From Mariniphaga sp963747515 (lineage in GTDB: Bacteria > Bacteroidota > Bacteroidia > Bacteroidales > Prolixibacteraceae), in NCBI GenBank assembly GCA_963747515.1, contig CAVVFN010000008.1, forward strand, positions 1 to 64,000: a stretch of 64,000 bases of DNA. Direction: 5' to 3'. Of the stretch, positions 37,829 to 47,479 are shown in pieces. Within the stretch, counting starts at the first letter, position 1; each line of letters opens with the position of its first letter. The translations under genes were made by a program, and so were the position numbers. The notes under the pieces were generated by a model that was not told the origin of the DNA, ran no database searches, and saw only the letters and a program-made list of their open reading frames with translations.

Positions 37829-38437
37829 TTAATTTTGCATCATACCCCGCCGGCCGTTTTGCATCGTATTGCCGCGGTTTGGCATGAAGCCCCCTTGTCC
37901 CTGCATCATACCGCCTTGTTGCATCATCATGTTCTGCAACTGTTCTTTCTGGTCGTCGTTGAGCACAGCTTTCATTTTACCGGCTGTTTCATAGGCAGCC
38001 ACTTTCATGTTGATTTTGGTTTCAGAACAAGCTTCCATCTGGTTTTTCACCTCACTGCCCGAGGCATTGCCATCCAGCAGGCTTTTCAGTTTCATTTGCT
38101 TTTTCTGCAGTTCAGCCTTGTAACCGACTTGTTGCTTTTTGAATTCCGTTTGCAAATCGATTAACTTTTCCACCTGGTTGTCATCAAGCGAAAGCTGTTG
38201 CTGCAAAGCGGGCAGGCGGTTCACCATCATGCCGTATTTCTGCATGGGCATGTTCCGGTTCATCATCTGGCCACACATCGGGCACATACCCATTCCCATG
38301 CCCTGCATCATTCCATTGTTTTGCATCATCATGTTGTGTTGCCGGTTTTGCACGTTTTGTTGCCGCCTCATTTGGGCGTTTGCCGTGTACCCTGCCATAA
38401 ACAGGAGGGCGGTTGCGGTAATTATCCATTTTTTCAT
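37829..38437 (-). CDS. Spy/CpxP/ZraP-like Met-rich periplasmic protein
   Basis: Intact 202-residue ORF with signal peptide MKKWIITATALLFMAGYTAN-AQ. The mature part opens with a Met/Gln/Asn-rich stretch including MGMCPMCGQMMNRNMPMQ (a CxxC among many Met). The middle helical region has LSLDDNQVEKLIDLQTEFKK, the LTxxQ-type heat-resistance/Spy fold. A second Met-rich tail follows. It is probably a periplasmic metal-binding chaperone. It lies between the methyltransferase and SHOCT genes in the copper operon. Confidence 0.85.
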   Translation of the reverse strand: MKKWIITATALLFMAGYTANAQMRRQQNVQNRQHNMMMQNNGMMQGMGMGMCPMCGQMMNRNMPMQKYGMMVNRLPALQQQLSLDDNQVEKLIDLQTEFKKQQVGYKAELQKKQMKLKSLLDGNASGSEVKNQMEACSETKINMKVAAYETAGKMKAVLNDDQKEQLQNMMMQQGGMMQGQGGFMPNRGNTMQNGRRGMMQN

Positions 38438-38490
38438 TTTTTAAAATTTTAAGTGATTCTACAAACAACTGATAACTTATTATATAGATG

Positions 38491-39132
38491 TTACACAAGT
38501 TTCGAAACTTTTTGCTGTATTTTTTTGGTATTGTTAATCCGGATAAGTTTTACAATATCGAACCATACATTTTTAATTTCTATCTGATCCGGTTTGAATC
38601 CGGCACTCAGCAGGTTCCGGTAAGTTTCGCGGTTAATGTTTGCCCCGTAAATATGCAGCGGGATAAAGTTGAGGGCATCCATCATCGGGCCCACCCATTT
38701 ATTATGGCTCCTAACGTGTTCGAGCATTACTATTTTTCCTCCGTTTTTGCACACCCGCTTTATCTCTTTAAGACCTTTCACGGGGTCGGGCACCGAGCAA
38801 AACACACAGGAAGTAACAACCGTATCGAAAGTGTTGTCTTTGAATTCCATATTTTCGGCATCCATCTCCCGTATTTTTACGTTTTTCCTGTTTTTAGCCT
38901 TTTCTCCGGCAATTTCTGCCATTTTAGGGCTGAAGTCAATTCCGGTGAGTTCAACCGCATCGGGATAATACGGAATGTTTCTGCCCGTGCCAATTCCAAC
39001 CTCCAATACTTTTCCTTTCACTCCCGACAACAGTTCTTCTCTCCATTTGGATGCAGCCAATTCCATAGGTTTATCGAGAATATCGTAAAACCCTGCAATC
39101 CGGTTGTAGCGATTTTTAATTTTGTTTGCCAT
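38491..39132 (-). CDS. Class I SAM-dependent methyltransferase (UbiE-like)
   Basis: Intact 213-residue ORF. SAM motif I is VLEVGIGTGRNIPYYP (residues about 41-56), motif post-I GIDFSPKMAEIAGEKA, an acidic MDAENMEFKDNTFDTVVTSC block, then VCKNGGKIVMLEHVRS (motif III). These are Methyltransf_11/UbiE-like features. Very similar proteins occur in copper and heavy-metal clusters of Bacteroidota; substrate unknown. It lies 106 bp after the CopB gene and 54 bp before the Spy-like gene in the same operon. Confidence 0.9.
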   Translation of the reverse strand: MANKIKNRYNRIAGFYDILDKPMELAASKWREELLSGVKGKVLEVGIGTGRNIPYYPDAVELTGIDFSPKMAEIAGEKAKNRKNVKIREMDAENMEFKDNTFDTVVTSCVFCSVPDPVKGLKEIKRVCKNGGKIVMLEHVRSHNKWVGPMMDALNFIPLHIYGANINRETYRNLLSAGFKPDQIEIKNVWFDIVKLIRINNTKKIQQKVSKLV

Positions 39133-39237
39133 GGTACCAATTCTTTACCCGTTTTTGTACTTGCCAAAAGTTTTGTACATCATTCCTTTTGCAATTCAAA
39201 TTTGTGTTTATCCTTTCAATCCAGGCTGAGGGTTATT

Positions 39238-41326
39238 TTAATTGTTCCTGTTCATTTTACGTTTTAACAGTTGTGCATTAATGGCGACAATTATGGTGCT
39301 AATACTCATAAAGACTGCTCCCAAAGCAGGACTGACAAGTATGCCCGCACCGTATAAGACTCCTGCTGCCAGGGGTATGGCTACCACGTTATAGCCGGTA
39401 GCCCATATAAAATTCTGGATCATCTTATTGTAGGTTGCCTTGCCGAAAATCACCAAAGAAGCAATATCTTTTGGATTGCTGTTGACCAGGATTATATCAG
39501 CCGTTTCAGCTGCTATGTCAGTACCGGAACCTACCGCAATTCCAACATCGGCAGCAGCCAGGGCCGGGGCATCGTTAATTCCATCGCCGGTCATCGCTAC
39601 AAACTCCCCTTTTTCCTGAAATTCTTTTATTTTTTCAAGTTTCTGATCGGGCAGGATATCCGCAAAATAGCCGTCCAGCCCAAGTTCATCGCTTACACTT
39701 TTGGCCACTTTTTCATTATCGCCTGTAATCATATACAATTTCAGTCCGTTCTCTTTCAGCATTTTTACTGCTTCAGCAGATTCCTCCCGTGATTTCATCA
39801 GCCATTGCAATGAAGCCTGCAAGTTTATCGTCGACCACTACAAACACAACCGTTTCCGCTTCATTCTTGTATGCTTTATCCGGAATTTCTATTTTTTGAT
39901 CTTTTATAAAACCCGGACTTACCACTTTTACTTTTTTATTCTCCACATCGGCTTCGATCCCTTTTCCGGTAATCGCATTAAAATTTTCCGCCTGAGGGAT
40001 TTCTATTTTTTCATCCCTGATTTTTTGCATGATCCCCATTGCCAGCGGATGTTCCGATTTTTCTTCAAGAGCCCCGGCCAAACGCAGTATCTGATTGTCG
40101 TCGAAATCCTCATTTAATGAACCATAACGGGTTACCCCGAAATTTCCCTTGGTAAGGGTTCCGGTTTTGTCAAATACCATCACCGTTATTTTTCGTGAAT
40201 TTTCAAATGCGGTCCGATTCCGGATGAGCAAACCGTGTTTTGCCGCCAATGAAGTTGAAATTGCAACGACCAGAGGCACTGCCAGTCCCAGGGCATGCGG
40301 GCAGGTAATGACCATAACGGTGGCCATACGCTCCAGGGCAAAAACAAACGTCTTCCCGACAATCAGCCAGGTGGCGAGTGTGCCAAACCCAATGGTGAGG
40401 GCAATGATGGTGAGCCAGAAAGCAATACGGTCGGCCAGATTTTGTGTTTTTGATTTTTTGTCCTGTGCATCGCGCACCATGGTGATCACCTTACTCAAAT
40501 AGGCATCTTTGCCTACCTGCTGTACACGCACCTTTAACGAGCCATTCCCATTGAGGGTTCCCCCGATTACCTTATCCTCCTTCATTTTTTTAACCGGCTG
40601 AGATTCGCCGGTGACCATGGATTGGTTGACGTTGCTTTCCCCTTCATCAATGATGCCGTCAACAGGTATTTTTTCTCCCGGCCTGACCAGTACCAGGTCC
40701 TCTTTTTTGAGTTGATCCACTTTTATGTCTTTTGTCTCCCCGTTTTGAATGAGATGGGCCTCGGTTGGCATCATTTCAACCAGTTTCTGCAGGGAGCGGG
40801 AAGCCCCCATCACCGACTTCATTTCGATCCAGTGGCCCAGCAACATAATGTCGATAAGCGTGGCAAGTTCCCAGAAAAAGGTACTGCCTTCCACCCCAAA
40901 TGTGGTAGCGGAACTGTAGCCCCATGCTACGGTAACAGCTACTGCTATCAGGGTCATCATTCCGGGTTGTTTTTTCCTGAGCTCCCCGGCTAATCCGCTT
41001 AAAAAGGGCCAGCCGCCATAGAAGTACACAACGGATGACAAGGCAAAAAGGATGTAATTATCGGCCCCCTGCAAAACAGAAAACCTGTAGCCCAGCAATT
41101 CCTGAATCATGGGCGACAAGACTAAAATGGGAACGGTAAAAGCCAGAGACACCCAGAAACGCTTTCTGAAATCCCTGATCATCATCGCATGATGGCCGCT
41201 GTGATCGTGCGAACTGTGGTTATGTCCGTCGGGGTGGCTGTGTTTATGCTTTGATTCTTCATGATGATCGCCGTGCCGCTGCCCGTTATGGGTACTGTGT
41301 TTCCGATCATGCTGTGTTTGATCCAT
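39238..41326 (-). CDS. copB: Copper-translocating P1B-type ATPase (CopB-like), one frameshift
   Basis: A His-rich N-terminus (about 50 residues with many H, HxxxH and HSHPDGHNH) replaces HMA domains. Eight-helix P1B topology: the TGES actuator motif (TGESQPVKK), the membrane TCPHALGLAVPL motif (CPH, residues 352-354 from the upstream ATG), DKTGTLT (phosphorylated Asp about 396), SEHPLAMGI, and GDGINDAPALAAADVGIAVG. CPH plus a His-rich tail is typical of CopB, which exports Cu(II)/Ag(I). A single extra base near 39795 shifts the frame after FIAMADEI; the rest resumes at REESAEAVKMLKENGLKLYM. Start taken at MDQTQHDRKH; an ATG 30 bp upstream also exists. Confidence 0.9.
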
Positions 41327-41396
41327 CGTATTTGCTTTTGTTTTCCTGTCTCTCAATTCGAAGGTTCTGATGTTATTTATACCGACCCTCTTTTAC

Positions 41397-41798
41397 CTAT
41401 GGATTCATGGGATTCCGGTGATGCATTCTGTTGTTCCATTCTCTGGCAAGGGAAGTATCCCTGTCCATCATGTTCATCATGTTGTTCATCATGTGGTTAT
41501 CGATTTCAGGATTGTGTTCGCGCATATAATTCACATTATCCTGACTAAACATGTGGTTCATAAACTGACCGTTCTCCATCATCCAGTTCATGGAATTGGG
41601 TTGCGTCATCATTTCATTCATAAAATCATTCATCAGTTCCCGGTTGTTCAGAATTTGACTGAATGCTTCTTCTTTTTGTTGTTCGTTGGCTGAAAGGTCA
41701 ATCTTCGTATTGTTCATATCCGAGCAACTTAAAACGAATATTCCGATCATTAACGCCAGACAAAATGTCCAAAAGTTCATTTTTTTCTTCGTTTTCAT
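41397..41798 (-). CDS. Met-rich lipoprotein of the copper operon
   Basis: Intact 133-residue ORF. Lipoprotein signal: MKTKKKMNFWTFCLALMIGI then FVLSCSDMNN, lipobox LSC at about residue 25. The mature part is exceptionally rich in Met, Asn and His (FMNEMMTQPNSMNWMMENGQ, NHMMNNMMNMMDRDTS, NNRMHHR), the amino-acid pattern of periplasmic copper scavengers. First gene of the operon, 70 bp before the CopB start. No family name recognised; a copper-binding role is inferred. Confidence 0.8.
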   Translation of the reverse strand: MKTKKKMNFWTFCLALMIGIFVLSCSDMNNTKIDLSANEQQKEEAFSQILNNRELMNDFMNEMMTQPNSMNWMMENGQFMNHMFSQDNVNYMREHNPEIDNHMMNNMMNMMDRDTSLAREWNNRMHHRNPMNP

Positions 41799-41833
41799 GT
41801 GATTTTAAGTATTTATAAAATTATTATGTCATA

Positions 41834-41872
41834 AATTTACAACAGAAATATATGGAAGATGTTGTAAATTTT
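41834..41872. promoter_or_regulatory. Inverted repeat AAATTTACAACA ... TGTTGTAAATTT upstream of the copper operon
   Basis: Perfect 12-bp arms separated by 15 bp, starting 36 bp upstream of the Met-rich lipoprotein ATG. It is followed on the plus strand by a T run, but no plus-strand gene ends here, so an operator for a metal-responsive repressor is more plausible than a terminator. Confidence 0.6.
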
Positions 41873-42182
41873 TTTTTATAATTTACATCATTCACACTTT
41901 TTATGTTACTTCATAATCCTCAGTTTCACTTGATATTATAAATCGCCTGCACGTTGTTCAAAGAATGAGTTAGATCTTCTGTTAAATCTGTAATATCCAC
42001 TGGAAGAATCATTCAAAACATGAATCGCAATCCCAATATAAGCCAGCCACCATTTTGAACGGCCATTTTATTTGAATTTACCGGTATTTGGTATAATCCT
42101 TCAAATTTTAAGTGTGGCGAAAAAAACTGAAATCCTGGGGAAATAAATCCGAATGAGCGGGATTCTTATGCCGATTCGGTAT
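41873..42182. other. Divergent intergenic region (copper operon / MFS gene)
   Basis: AT-rich 310 bp between divergent units. It should hold the promoters for the MFS gene and part of the copper operon control region. No gene seen. Confidence 0.45.
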
Positions 42183-42264
42183 TTAATTTTCCCCTTTAAA
42201 CGACTGTAAAATCGAAAATTTATTTGGTACAGACAGGCGGATCGTAATATTAGGAATTGCAAGA

Positions 42265-43457
42265 ATGGCCGATTCAATGGGCAATTCTTTTCTTATTGTA
42301 GTTCTGCCCTTATATATTGCAAGTAAAAGTGTTAGCGGAGAATTATTCGGACTTTCCGAAACATTAATCACGGGCCTTATTTTAGGTCTTTTTGGACTGG
42401 TTACCAGTTTTTCTCAGCCTTTTGCAGGAAGATTATCTGACAAATTCGGAAAACGGAAGTTGTTTGTATTACTGGGCCTGGCAATATTTACCCTTGCTAA
42501 TTTTTCTTATTCACTTGCCCACAGCTATATTTTAATGATGCTTATTCGCGGTACTCAGGGCCTTGCTGCCGCATTTACCATTACAGCCAGCCTGGCGCTG
42601 GTAAGTGAATTAAGCCAGAATAAAAACAGGGGTAAGAATATGGGAATTTACAATTCCTTTAGATTGATCGGTTTTGGAATAGGGCCTCTCGCCAGCGGAA
42701 TACTGGTGGAAAGTGGACCTTATCATATTGCCGTTTATTGGTTCTATCGATGGATTTGTTGCTTCCTTTTGCGTGGCTTCCGCAGCGGCATTGCTGAGTG
42801 CAATCTTGGTTTCATTTCTGGTTTCAGATCCTGAAGACCACGAAACCGAGTAAAAGAGAAAATGAAGATACGCCTGACTTCCAAAGAAGAAGGAAGGCTA
42901 CTGGATCCGATTTTTGCACTTGCACTGGCTACCTTGATCATGAGTTTTGGATTTTCGCTGCTCGGCTCCTATCGAAACGGAAACCAACCAAAGGCTCGCG
43001 CAAGGTCCCTTTATGTTTTCGCTTGAATTTAGTGCGCTTATAGCTGCCCTGGCAATTACGCAACCTATAATTGGCAATGCAAGTGACAAATTTGGGAGAA
43101 GAGTTTTTATTATAATAGGTTTAATATGCCTTATTCCTATTGTTCTGGCAGAAGGGCATGGTTACCCAATCCTGGGAAATGATTACTGCACGTGCACTTC
43201 AGGGAATAAGTTCTGCCATGGTATTTGCACCGGCCCTGGCTCTGGCAGGAGATTTAACTGAAAAAGGCCAGACAGGCTCTCAGCTTTCGGTGGTTACCAT
43301 GGCCTTTGGATTAGGGATTTCCTTTGGTTCTTTTCTTTCAGGATATGCCATTAGATTTGGTTATGTTGTTCCTTTTATCGTGGGTGCGGCATTAGCGGCA
43401 ATAGGCATTTTAATTGTAACTACTCAGGTTCCAAAAAATGTTAATGCTTCAGATTAA
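42265..43457 (+). CDS. MFS transporter, frame-disrupted
   Basis: The ORF opens MADSMGNSFLIVVLPLYIAS, and GRLSDKFGKRKLFVLLGLAI carries the MFS loop 2-3 motif (GxLxDxxGRR). After about 42.75 kb it passes through two other frames. QPIIGNASDKFGRRVFIIIG (the repeated loop motif of the second half) and GLGISFGSFLSGYAIRFGYV lead to an end at VPKNVNASD. About 12 helices overall, typical of multidrug or sugar efflux MFS. In-frame sequence upstream of this ATG (NLFGTDRRIVILGIAR) resembles MFS N-termini, so the true start may lie before 42265. Three frames: sequence errors or decay. Confidence 0.75.
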
Positions 43458-43587
43458 ATCTTTAAACTGTTTTGTCATAAAATATCTCTCATGAAAGGAA
43501 AAAAAACATTATTGCATGAGTTATTGCTTGTCAACTATATTCATACCAAATCTTTTCAATCTTTGTTCTTTCGTTTTTCTGCTTCCC

Positions 43588-43603
43588 GGGTTTCTTTAAA
43601 CCC
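43588..43603. terminator. Short hairpin between convergent genes
   Basis: GGGTTT-CTTT-AAACCC between the plus-strand MFS stop and the minus-strand cytochrome c stop. Weak but well placed for bidirectional termination. Confidence 0.4.
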
Positions 43604-43620
43604 CTGAATTCCTGTTAAAT

Positions 43621-44205
43621 CTAAGGGTGATCATGTTCTTCTTGTCCTTTATGACCTTCATTTTCCTCATTTACACCTGCATATTTTTTTAGCCAGTCGT
43701 CATATTCCTCCGGTTTAATTGAAGGTAATGCGTTTGTAACAAAAGCCGTTATAGCCCATATTTTCTCATCGCTATGCGTTGGCTTGAATGCAGGCATACC
43801 GGTCATTTTTATTCCATTCTTTATAATCCAAAAGAATTCCTGTGCATCTTCTCCACTGGCTTGTTTATAAAGCAGGGGAGGTTCAGGATACAACCCTTCT
43901 GCTATTTTACCCGGGTTCTTACCAGGAGCGCTATGACAACCTATACACATTTCATTATAATGCTCATATCCTACAATAATCATTGTACTGTCTGCAAAGT
44001 TATCGGGTATCTTAATGGCTTTCATCCTTTTTTCGATTGATTTACGCATTGTAAATTCTATTAAGGATTTAGTAATCTTTTCATGAGGTACTAACTGACT
44101 AACATTGTATGTTCCAGATGATACGTATATAAATGTGCCCAGAATCAAAACCAGCAAGGTTATTACAATTGTAACAATTATTACGGTTATCATTATCCTT
44201 TTCAT
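43621..44205 (-). CDS. Membrane-anchored monohaem cytochrome c
   Basis: Intact 194-residue ORF. An N-terminal helix (residues 5-27) acts as uncleaved anchor or signal. Haem motif CIGCH lies at 87-91 within YNEMCIGCHSAPGKNPGKIA, and the likely distal Met ligand M137 is in KMTGMPAFKPTHSDEKIWAI. This pattern (MxGMPAF...W) is that of class I cytochrome c/cytochrome cbb3-type domains. The C-terminal tail ends in a His/Glu-rich EHDHP. Electron carrier at the periplasmic face; partner not identifiable. It faces the MFS gene and has its own upstream region. Confidence 0.9.
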   Translation of the reverse strand: MKRIMITVIIVTIVITLLVLILGTFIYVSSGTYNVSQLVPHEKITKSLIEFTMRKSIEKRMKAIKIPDNFADSTMIIVGYEHYNEMCIGCHSAPGKNPGKIAEGLYPEPPLLYKQASGEDAQEFFWIIKNGIKMTGMPAFKPTHSDEKIWAITAFVTNALPSIKPEEYDDWLKKYAGVNEENEGHKGQEEHDHP

Positions 44206-44463
44206 CGTATTTATATTTTAAGTTATTATTAAATGTTATTTCCTGAGTTTTGGCTGTAATCTAAATTAGGACAGTAAATTCGAGTAAAAGAATTTATAAA
44301 TCAGCTCCTCCTGGCCAGGGAGAAAAATGGTTTTTTGATTGTGTGTTCATTTCTTCTATGGTGCATTTTTTTTTGTTTTTATATTGAATTTTTTATTTGT
44401 CAGAAAGATTATTCAAGTTAAAGAAAAATCGGTAGTTGTAAAAATTTAGCGATGTGTTTTACT
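44206..44463. other. Intergenic region, cytochrome c / NhaP
   Basis: AT-rich 258 bp containing the cytochrome c leader. Nothing else recognised. Confidence 0.4.
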
Positions 44464-45723
44464 TCATTTTATATCCTCCTCGGTTTCGGATTTGTCCTTT
44501 AGTTTAAATGCCAGTTTGTCGATGGTAAGTCCCTGAACCAGAATCGAGAATATAACGACTATGTAAGTTATTACCACCCACAGATTGTTATGTAATTCTT
44601 TGGGGAGCGAAAGTGCCATCGCAATTGAAATCCCTCCGCGCAATCCGCCCCATGTGAGCAGGAGAACACCCGAACTGCTATATCGCCCGTTCAAACGGGT
44701 GAGTTGACTGGGGAGCCAAATACTGATGTACCGGCTGGTTAATACAACGAGGATAGAAATAGCTCCAAGTACAAAGAAATTTGCATTGAACGGAATTACC
44801 AGCAATTCCAGACCAATGAGCACGAAAAGAATGGCATTTAGTATTTCATCGATTAATTCCCAGAAACTACTAACATAATTCCATGTATTGTCGGACATGG
44901 CGCTCATTCTGCCTATGTTTCCCACAATTATACCGGCAGCTACCATGGCAAGCGGACCACTTAGTCCGAGTTTGCTGGCCAGGGTGTAACCACCCATCAC
45001 CACGGCCACCGTGAGCAAAACTTCAACTTTGTAATTGTCTATGCTCTTCATAAGTAAATACGCACCATAACCTATAGCTATTCCAAGTAAAAGACCCCCA
45101 ATGGCTTCGCGTAGAAAGATGAGTCCAATGTCCCACCACATAAGCTCTTCAGTATGATTGGCAATTTTCAGAATAGTAAGAAATATAACTACAGCCACAC
45201 CATCATTAAAAAGCGATTCGCCTATAATTTTGGTTTCGGTTGATTTTTTAATGCCAGCCTCTTTTAAAATAGCAAGAACTGCTATTGGATCGGTAGGGGA
45301 TATTATAATACCAAACAAAAGGCATTGTACATAAGAAATACTGAGATGAAACAAAGGCAGAATAAAGTATAAACCTGTACCAATAATAAAGGTGGAAAGC
45401 AACAATCCAACGATAACGTACACAGATATACTGAACCGTTCCTTTTTCATTTCCGCGGCTTTTACATGAATAGCACCGGCAAAAAGAATAAAACTAAGCA
45501 AGGAACCCAACAACAACTCTGAAAAATCAAAATTGTGCAACAGGTCGGTTGTATCTTTCATCACGACCGGAAAAAAAGAGGCCACCACAAGCAGGATTAG
45601 TGAAGTTATGATGGCAATCAGCATTAAGCCTATTGTGGAAGGTAATCGAATAAACCTGTAGTTTATATATGCAAACATTGCAGACACGACAATAAGTATG
45701 GAGAAGGTATCGTAAAGGGTCAT
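44464..45723 (-). CDS. Na+/H+ antiporter, CPA1/NhaP type
   Basis: Intact 419-residue ORF with about 12 helices. Signature segments: SFILFAGAIHVKAAEMKKER, LLFGIIISPTDPIAVLAILK (TDP motif), SLFNDGVAVVIFLTILK (the ND ion-binding pair) and LTWGGLRGGISIAMALSLP (WGGLRGG). All are diagnostic of NhaP/NHE CPA1 exchangers. It exports Na+ for H+ across the inner membrane. The charged C-terminal tail (LKDKSETEEDIK) is short. It is a single-gene unit. Confidence 0.95.
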   Translation of the reverse strand: MTLYDTFSILIVVSAMFAYINYRFIRLPSTIGLMLIAIITSLILLVVASFFPVVMKDTTDLLHNFDFSELLLGSLLSFILFAGAIHVKAAEMKKERFSISVYVIVGLLLSTFIIGTGLYFILPLFHLSISYVQCLLFGIIISPTDPIAVLAILKEAGIKKSTETKIIGESLFNDGVAVVIFLTILKIANHTEELMWWDIGLIFLREAIGGLLLGIAIGYGAYLLMKSIDNYKVEVLLTVAVVMGGYTLASKLGLSGPLAMVAAGIIVGNIGRMSAMSDNTWNYVSSFWELIDEILNAILFVLIGLELLVIPFNANFFVLGAISILVVLTSRYISIWLPSQLTRLNGRYSSSGVLLLTWGGLRGGISIAMALSLPKELHNNLWVVITYIVVIFSILVQGLTIDKLAFKLKDKSETEEDIK

Positions 45724-45858
45724 ATTTCGTTCATTATGCGATTCGATTAAAAATGTTATTTCATCCTAAATATTTTTGGGATCAAACAAATTTAGGAAAT
45801 AAAAAGGTTTTTAAAATTTCTGCAAGGCTGTAAAATAAACGCTGTCCATGCAGAGCGT

Positions 45859-46020
45859 TCATATTGTTTATGTTGTTCATTTTGTTTATGTTGTTCGGGC
45901 CTAAACCTTTTGCCACCAAAACTCAAAAACACCAAATTTCACCAAACATACAAATCTTTACTTCGGTCTTCGGTCTCCGGTCTTCCAGCTTCCGTCTCCG
46001 GTCTTCCGTCTTCGAGCTTT
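45859..46020 (+). repeat. Single stray higher-order repeat unit
   Basis: TTCATATTGTTTATGTTGTT, the GGGCCTAAACCTTTTGCCAC core (from about 45896) and CTTCGGT/CTTCCGT heptamers. One complete unit of arrays 2/3, same orientation, isolated from them by 16 kb. Confidence 0.95.
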
Positions 46021-46185
46021 TGGTGCCTTTGGTGGTAAAAAAAGAATAAAGAAATACCGCTGCGACCGCTGCGTGAAATCTTTCGCTGCATGAAACGCGA
46101 ACGCAAAAGGAGTCAGAGGTTCCCTTGCAAAAAAAGAAGAAAAGTGTAACAGAATTCATTTTTATTTCTTTTTCTTTGTAACGGG

Positions 46186-46554
46186 ATGCTCAGAAAAATC
46201 ATTCATATTTTCTTATTTCTGCTGTTGCTTGTAACAACAACAGGACTGGTAGTATCCAAACATTTCTGCAAAAAAGTGTTTGTGTCTGCTTCCTTGTTTG
46301 TTGAAGCTGAAGATTGTTGCGAAAAAGAATGTTGCGAGAATCATTCTGAATTTTTGCAGCTTGATAAAGATTTTCAGATTTCTGAAGTTATTCAGATACC
46401 TGTGGTTTTTGATTTTGAAATTTTCGTTTCTGAACCTTCCTTTTTCCTGTTATTGAATCAACAAACCGACAGGTCGTATTATACGGAGTTTAACGATCCC
46501 CCTCCGTTGGAAATCCATACACGTCTTTCCCTGAAACAAACCTATCTTTTATAA
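46186..46554 (+). CDS. HYC_CC_PP family protein
   Basis: Intact 122-residue ORF. An N-terminal signal/anchor helix (IIHIFLFLLLLVTTTGLVVS) is followed by SKHFCKKVF (the H[YF]C motif), EDCCEKECCENH (the paired CC motifs), and EFNDPPPLEIHTRLSL (the PP motif). The family is named for these residues and is restricted to Bacteroidota, often beside copper or HMA genes; function unknown, but Cys-rich ectodomains suggest metal binding. It leads the plus-strand metal trio. Confidence 0.9.
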   Translation: MLRKIIHIFLFLLLLVTTTGLVVSKHFCKKVFVSASLFVEAEDCCEKECCENHSEFLQLDKDFQISEVIQIPVVFDFEIFVSEPSFFLLLNQQTDRSYYTEFNDPPPLEIHTRLSLKQTYLL

Positions 46555-46927
46555 TTGAGTTTCTTTTTACGCAAACGGTTGCGGGCTGACTGACAGCTCC
46601 ACGGATTTGTTTATGTGAAGAAATTGAATTGTAAACAGATAAAACATGCGGCATACTCCTCTTCTTTTTTTCCCTGACAACAAGCTGATAACGGCATTCC
46701 TTTCTTTAGGGTTAACCGGGACACTGGATAGTTCCTTCGCCTTCCGGATGGGAAACATGCCCTTTATTGTCAGTGCCTGTACCGGCAAATGCCAAACCGG
46801 ATACAGAAGAAAATCACGCAGTTATTTCCCGGGGAGGAGATCGCCACAGGCTTTTGTTTACAAACCAATAAAATCCGTCGGCAACCGGAGAAACCGTTAA
46901 TTCTAATTTAAAATAAAAAAAGCAAAC
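46555..46927. other. Gap between HYC_CC_PP and lipoprotein genes
   Basis: A plus-strand ORF of 84 codons exists here, but it has no family resemblance, no ribosome-binding site and an irregular composition. I consider the stretch non-coding leader sequence for the next gene. Confidence 0.45.
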
Positions 46928-47455
46928 ATGAAAAGTTTATTAAAATCAGGAGGATTGCTCATCATTTCGATGTTGGTACTGTCGTCGTGCAAAAACGAAA
47001 AGCCGCAGGATGAAAGCATCGAAGGAATCTATTATGGAACGCTTATTAAGAGCGGGGACATTGCATCCGGCGGTTCACCGGAGGATGCTGTTGCCCAAAT
47101 TGCGATTACGGGTGAAAACGAAATCAGGGTTAGTTGCAACACCAGCAGTTTCGACACCCTTTTTATGCTGAATTACTACAGTCACCACGACAGTGTGTAT
47201 GTATGTTTTACCGGAGAAGAATTTGAAGAAATGTACGGACACATGCCCGGTGAAGGGCATTCCATGGGAGGCGGAATGATGGGCGACATCGGCAATGATG
47301 AAACGGAATGGATGCACCACATAAATGACGAACACGATGCAGACGATGTTCATTTTGGCGGATTCGACATGGACCATCATGCTTTTACTTACACCTTTGA
47401 AATGATGGACGGAGAAAATCCCTACACCCTCAGGTTTAAGGGAACAAAACAATAG
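46928..47455 (+). CDS. His/Met/acid-rich lipoprotein, probable metal binding
   Basis: Intact 175-residue ORF with lipoprotein signal MKSLLKSGGLLIISMLVLSS-C (lipobox SSC). The fold begins IEGIYYGTLIKSGD...AQIAIT, a small beta barrel with DSVYVCFTGEEF. A low-complexity loop with EMYGHMPGEGHSMGGGMMGD and HHINDEHDADDVHFGGFDMD is rich in H, M and D, as in metal scavengers. It precedes the HMA protein by 24 bp. No family recognised; the inference rests on composition and neighbours. Confidence 0.8.
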   Translation: MKSLLKSGGLLIISMLVLSSCKNEKPQDESIEGIYYGTLIKSGDIASGGSPEDAVAQIAITGENEIRVSCNTSSFDTLFMLNYYSHHDSVYVCFTGEEFEEMYGHMPGEGHSMGGGMMGDIGNDETEWMHHINDEHDADDVHFGGFDMDHHAFTYTFEMMDGENPYTLRFKGTKQ

Positions 47456-47479
47456 TTATTTTTTACATTTTAAAGTTTA

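Noticed and set aside
46646..46900. 84-codon plus-strand ORF between HYC_CC_PP and the lipoprotein
   Set aside because: No ribosome-binding site, no recognisable motif, composition unlike neighbouring genes.
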